Positions 63,695 to 64,000 of a stretch of DNA of 64,000 bases are shown here, piece by piece (the stretch's first letter is position 1; every line of letters begins with the position of its first letter). The DNA is taken from the NCBI RefSeq assembly GCF_003730195.1, contig NZ_QWGG01000001.1:496001-560000 (forward strand), read 5' to 3'. Both the position numbers and the translations under genes were made by a program. The DNA comes from Halosimplex salinum. GTDB lineage: Archaea > Halobacteriota > Halobacteria > Halobacteriales > Haloarculaceae. The notes beneath the pieces are model-generated. The model saw nothing but the letters and a program-made list of their open reading frames with translations, did not search any database and was not told the origin of the DNA.

Positions 63695-64000
63695 TCAGTA
63701 CGGCGGGTACCGCACGGACTCCGTGTCGGTCGAGACCGTCGTGTCGACCGCTTCGGCGTCGACCGCTTCCGCGTCGACGGGTCCGGGGTCGGTGGCGTCC
63801 GCCTCGTCCGCGCACGCGTCCCCGTCGCGACCGAACCCGTCCTCCGGGATCGGCGTCGTCGCGTCGCCCTCCGGTAGTTCCGGGGGGCGGTGGTCGTCCG
63901 CGGGGTCGGCGTCGGTCGTGCGCGCGAGCGAGCGGAGTTCGACCGGCGTCGCCTCGCAGAGTGATTCGCTCGCCTCGAAGTGGTCGAGGTAGTCGGTGAC
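63695..64000 (-). CDS. 3' part of an acidic protein of unknown function (5' end outside window)
   Basis: Read on the minus strand the frame is open from the right edge to a TGA at 63695-63697, about 101 residues. It begins VTDYLDHFEASESLCEATP and has a long acidic, Pro- and Asp-rich tail with repeats like VDAEAVDAEAVD and the end SVRYPPY. Composition fits haloarchaeal coding DNA, and the stop abuts thrS exactly. It cannot be named from this tail. Confidence 0.55.
   Translation of the reverse strand, partial: VTDYLDHFEASESLCEATPVELRSLARTTDADPADDHRPPELPEGDATTPIPEDGFGRDGDACADEADATDPGPVDAEAVDAEAVDTTVSTDTESVRYPPY

Overview
The window is about 64 kb of a haloarchaeal chromosome (class Halobacteria). 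The evidence is high GC, strongly acidic proteins rich in Asp and Glu, very few Shine-Dalgarno sites, and TATA-like boxes 26-30 bases before many start codons, the usual sign of leaderless transcripts. Archaeal-type genes agree with this: DnaG primase, split GMP synthase (GuaAb), ThrRS with the archaeal editing domain, and several protein families known almost only from haloarchaea. I see no rRNA, tRNA, CRISPR array, integrase or transposase. This looks like core chromosome, with accessory interest concentrated in the non-coding gaps and a few unusual domain combinations.

Layout. 0-13 kb: a metallophosphoesterase fragment, pdxS (vitamin B6), a DUF1405 membrane protein, a PhyH-type oxygenase, valS, a 2Fe-2S ferredoxin, an alcohol dehydrogenase, a 450-base structured gap, a DUF6807/Gfo-Idh-MocA pair, a CARF-like helix-turn-helix regulator, and a DUF3311/sodium-solute symporter operon. 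13-24 kb: dnaG, a GNAT and DUF92 pair facing a degenerate cis-prenyltransferase, hairpin and purine repeats, thrB, two FAD oxidoreductases, a coiled-coil protein and DUF6149. 24-37 kb: small haloarchaeal conserved genes, carB, tiny membrane proteins, a Gdx-like SMR exporter, a CBS protein, a PAS histidine kinase, an MFS transporter, carA and a divergent Lrp regulator. 37-49 kb: a PHP protein, a lipid kinase, an HExxH membrane protein fused to HEAT repeats, an Idi-like Nudix protein, a semialdehyde dehydrogenase, a 7TM histidine kinase, a quinone-reductase-like dehydrogenase, an orphan binding protein without a signal peptide, and a MoaB/Mog domain with a His-rich extension. 49-64 kb: a Tat-exported propeller-like protein, a G-poor repeat tract, a GH3 glucosidase, HD and MBL hydrolases, the DUF7126-guaA-pyrG nucleotide cluster, an alpha/beta hydrolase, PspA, an SLC13/TrkA-C permease, thrS, and the 3' end of an unknown gene.

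How parts may work together. carA, carB and lrp form a likely regulon: a perfect 19-base palindrome lies between carA and lrp, and two related sites sit just upstream of the carB TATA box. guaA and pyrG add two more glutamine-dependent nucleotide steps, although carB and carA here are about 4 kb apart and guaA/pyrG about 19 kb further. DUF92 and the UppS-like gene are divergent neighbours, and both point to polyprenyl-phosphate metabolism. No single undescribed system spans many genes. The best novelty candidates are the catalytically degraded cis-prenyltransferase, the CARF-like regulator with no CRISPR locus in view, the peptidase-HEAT fusion, the long hairpin at 7954-8023, and the recombined 3' end of lrp.
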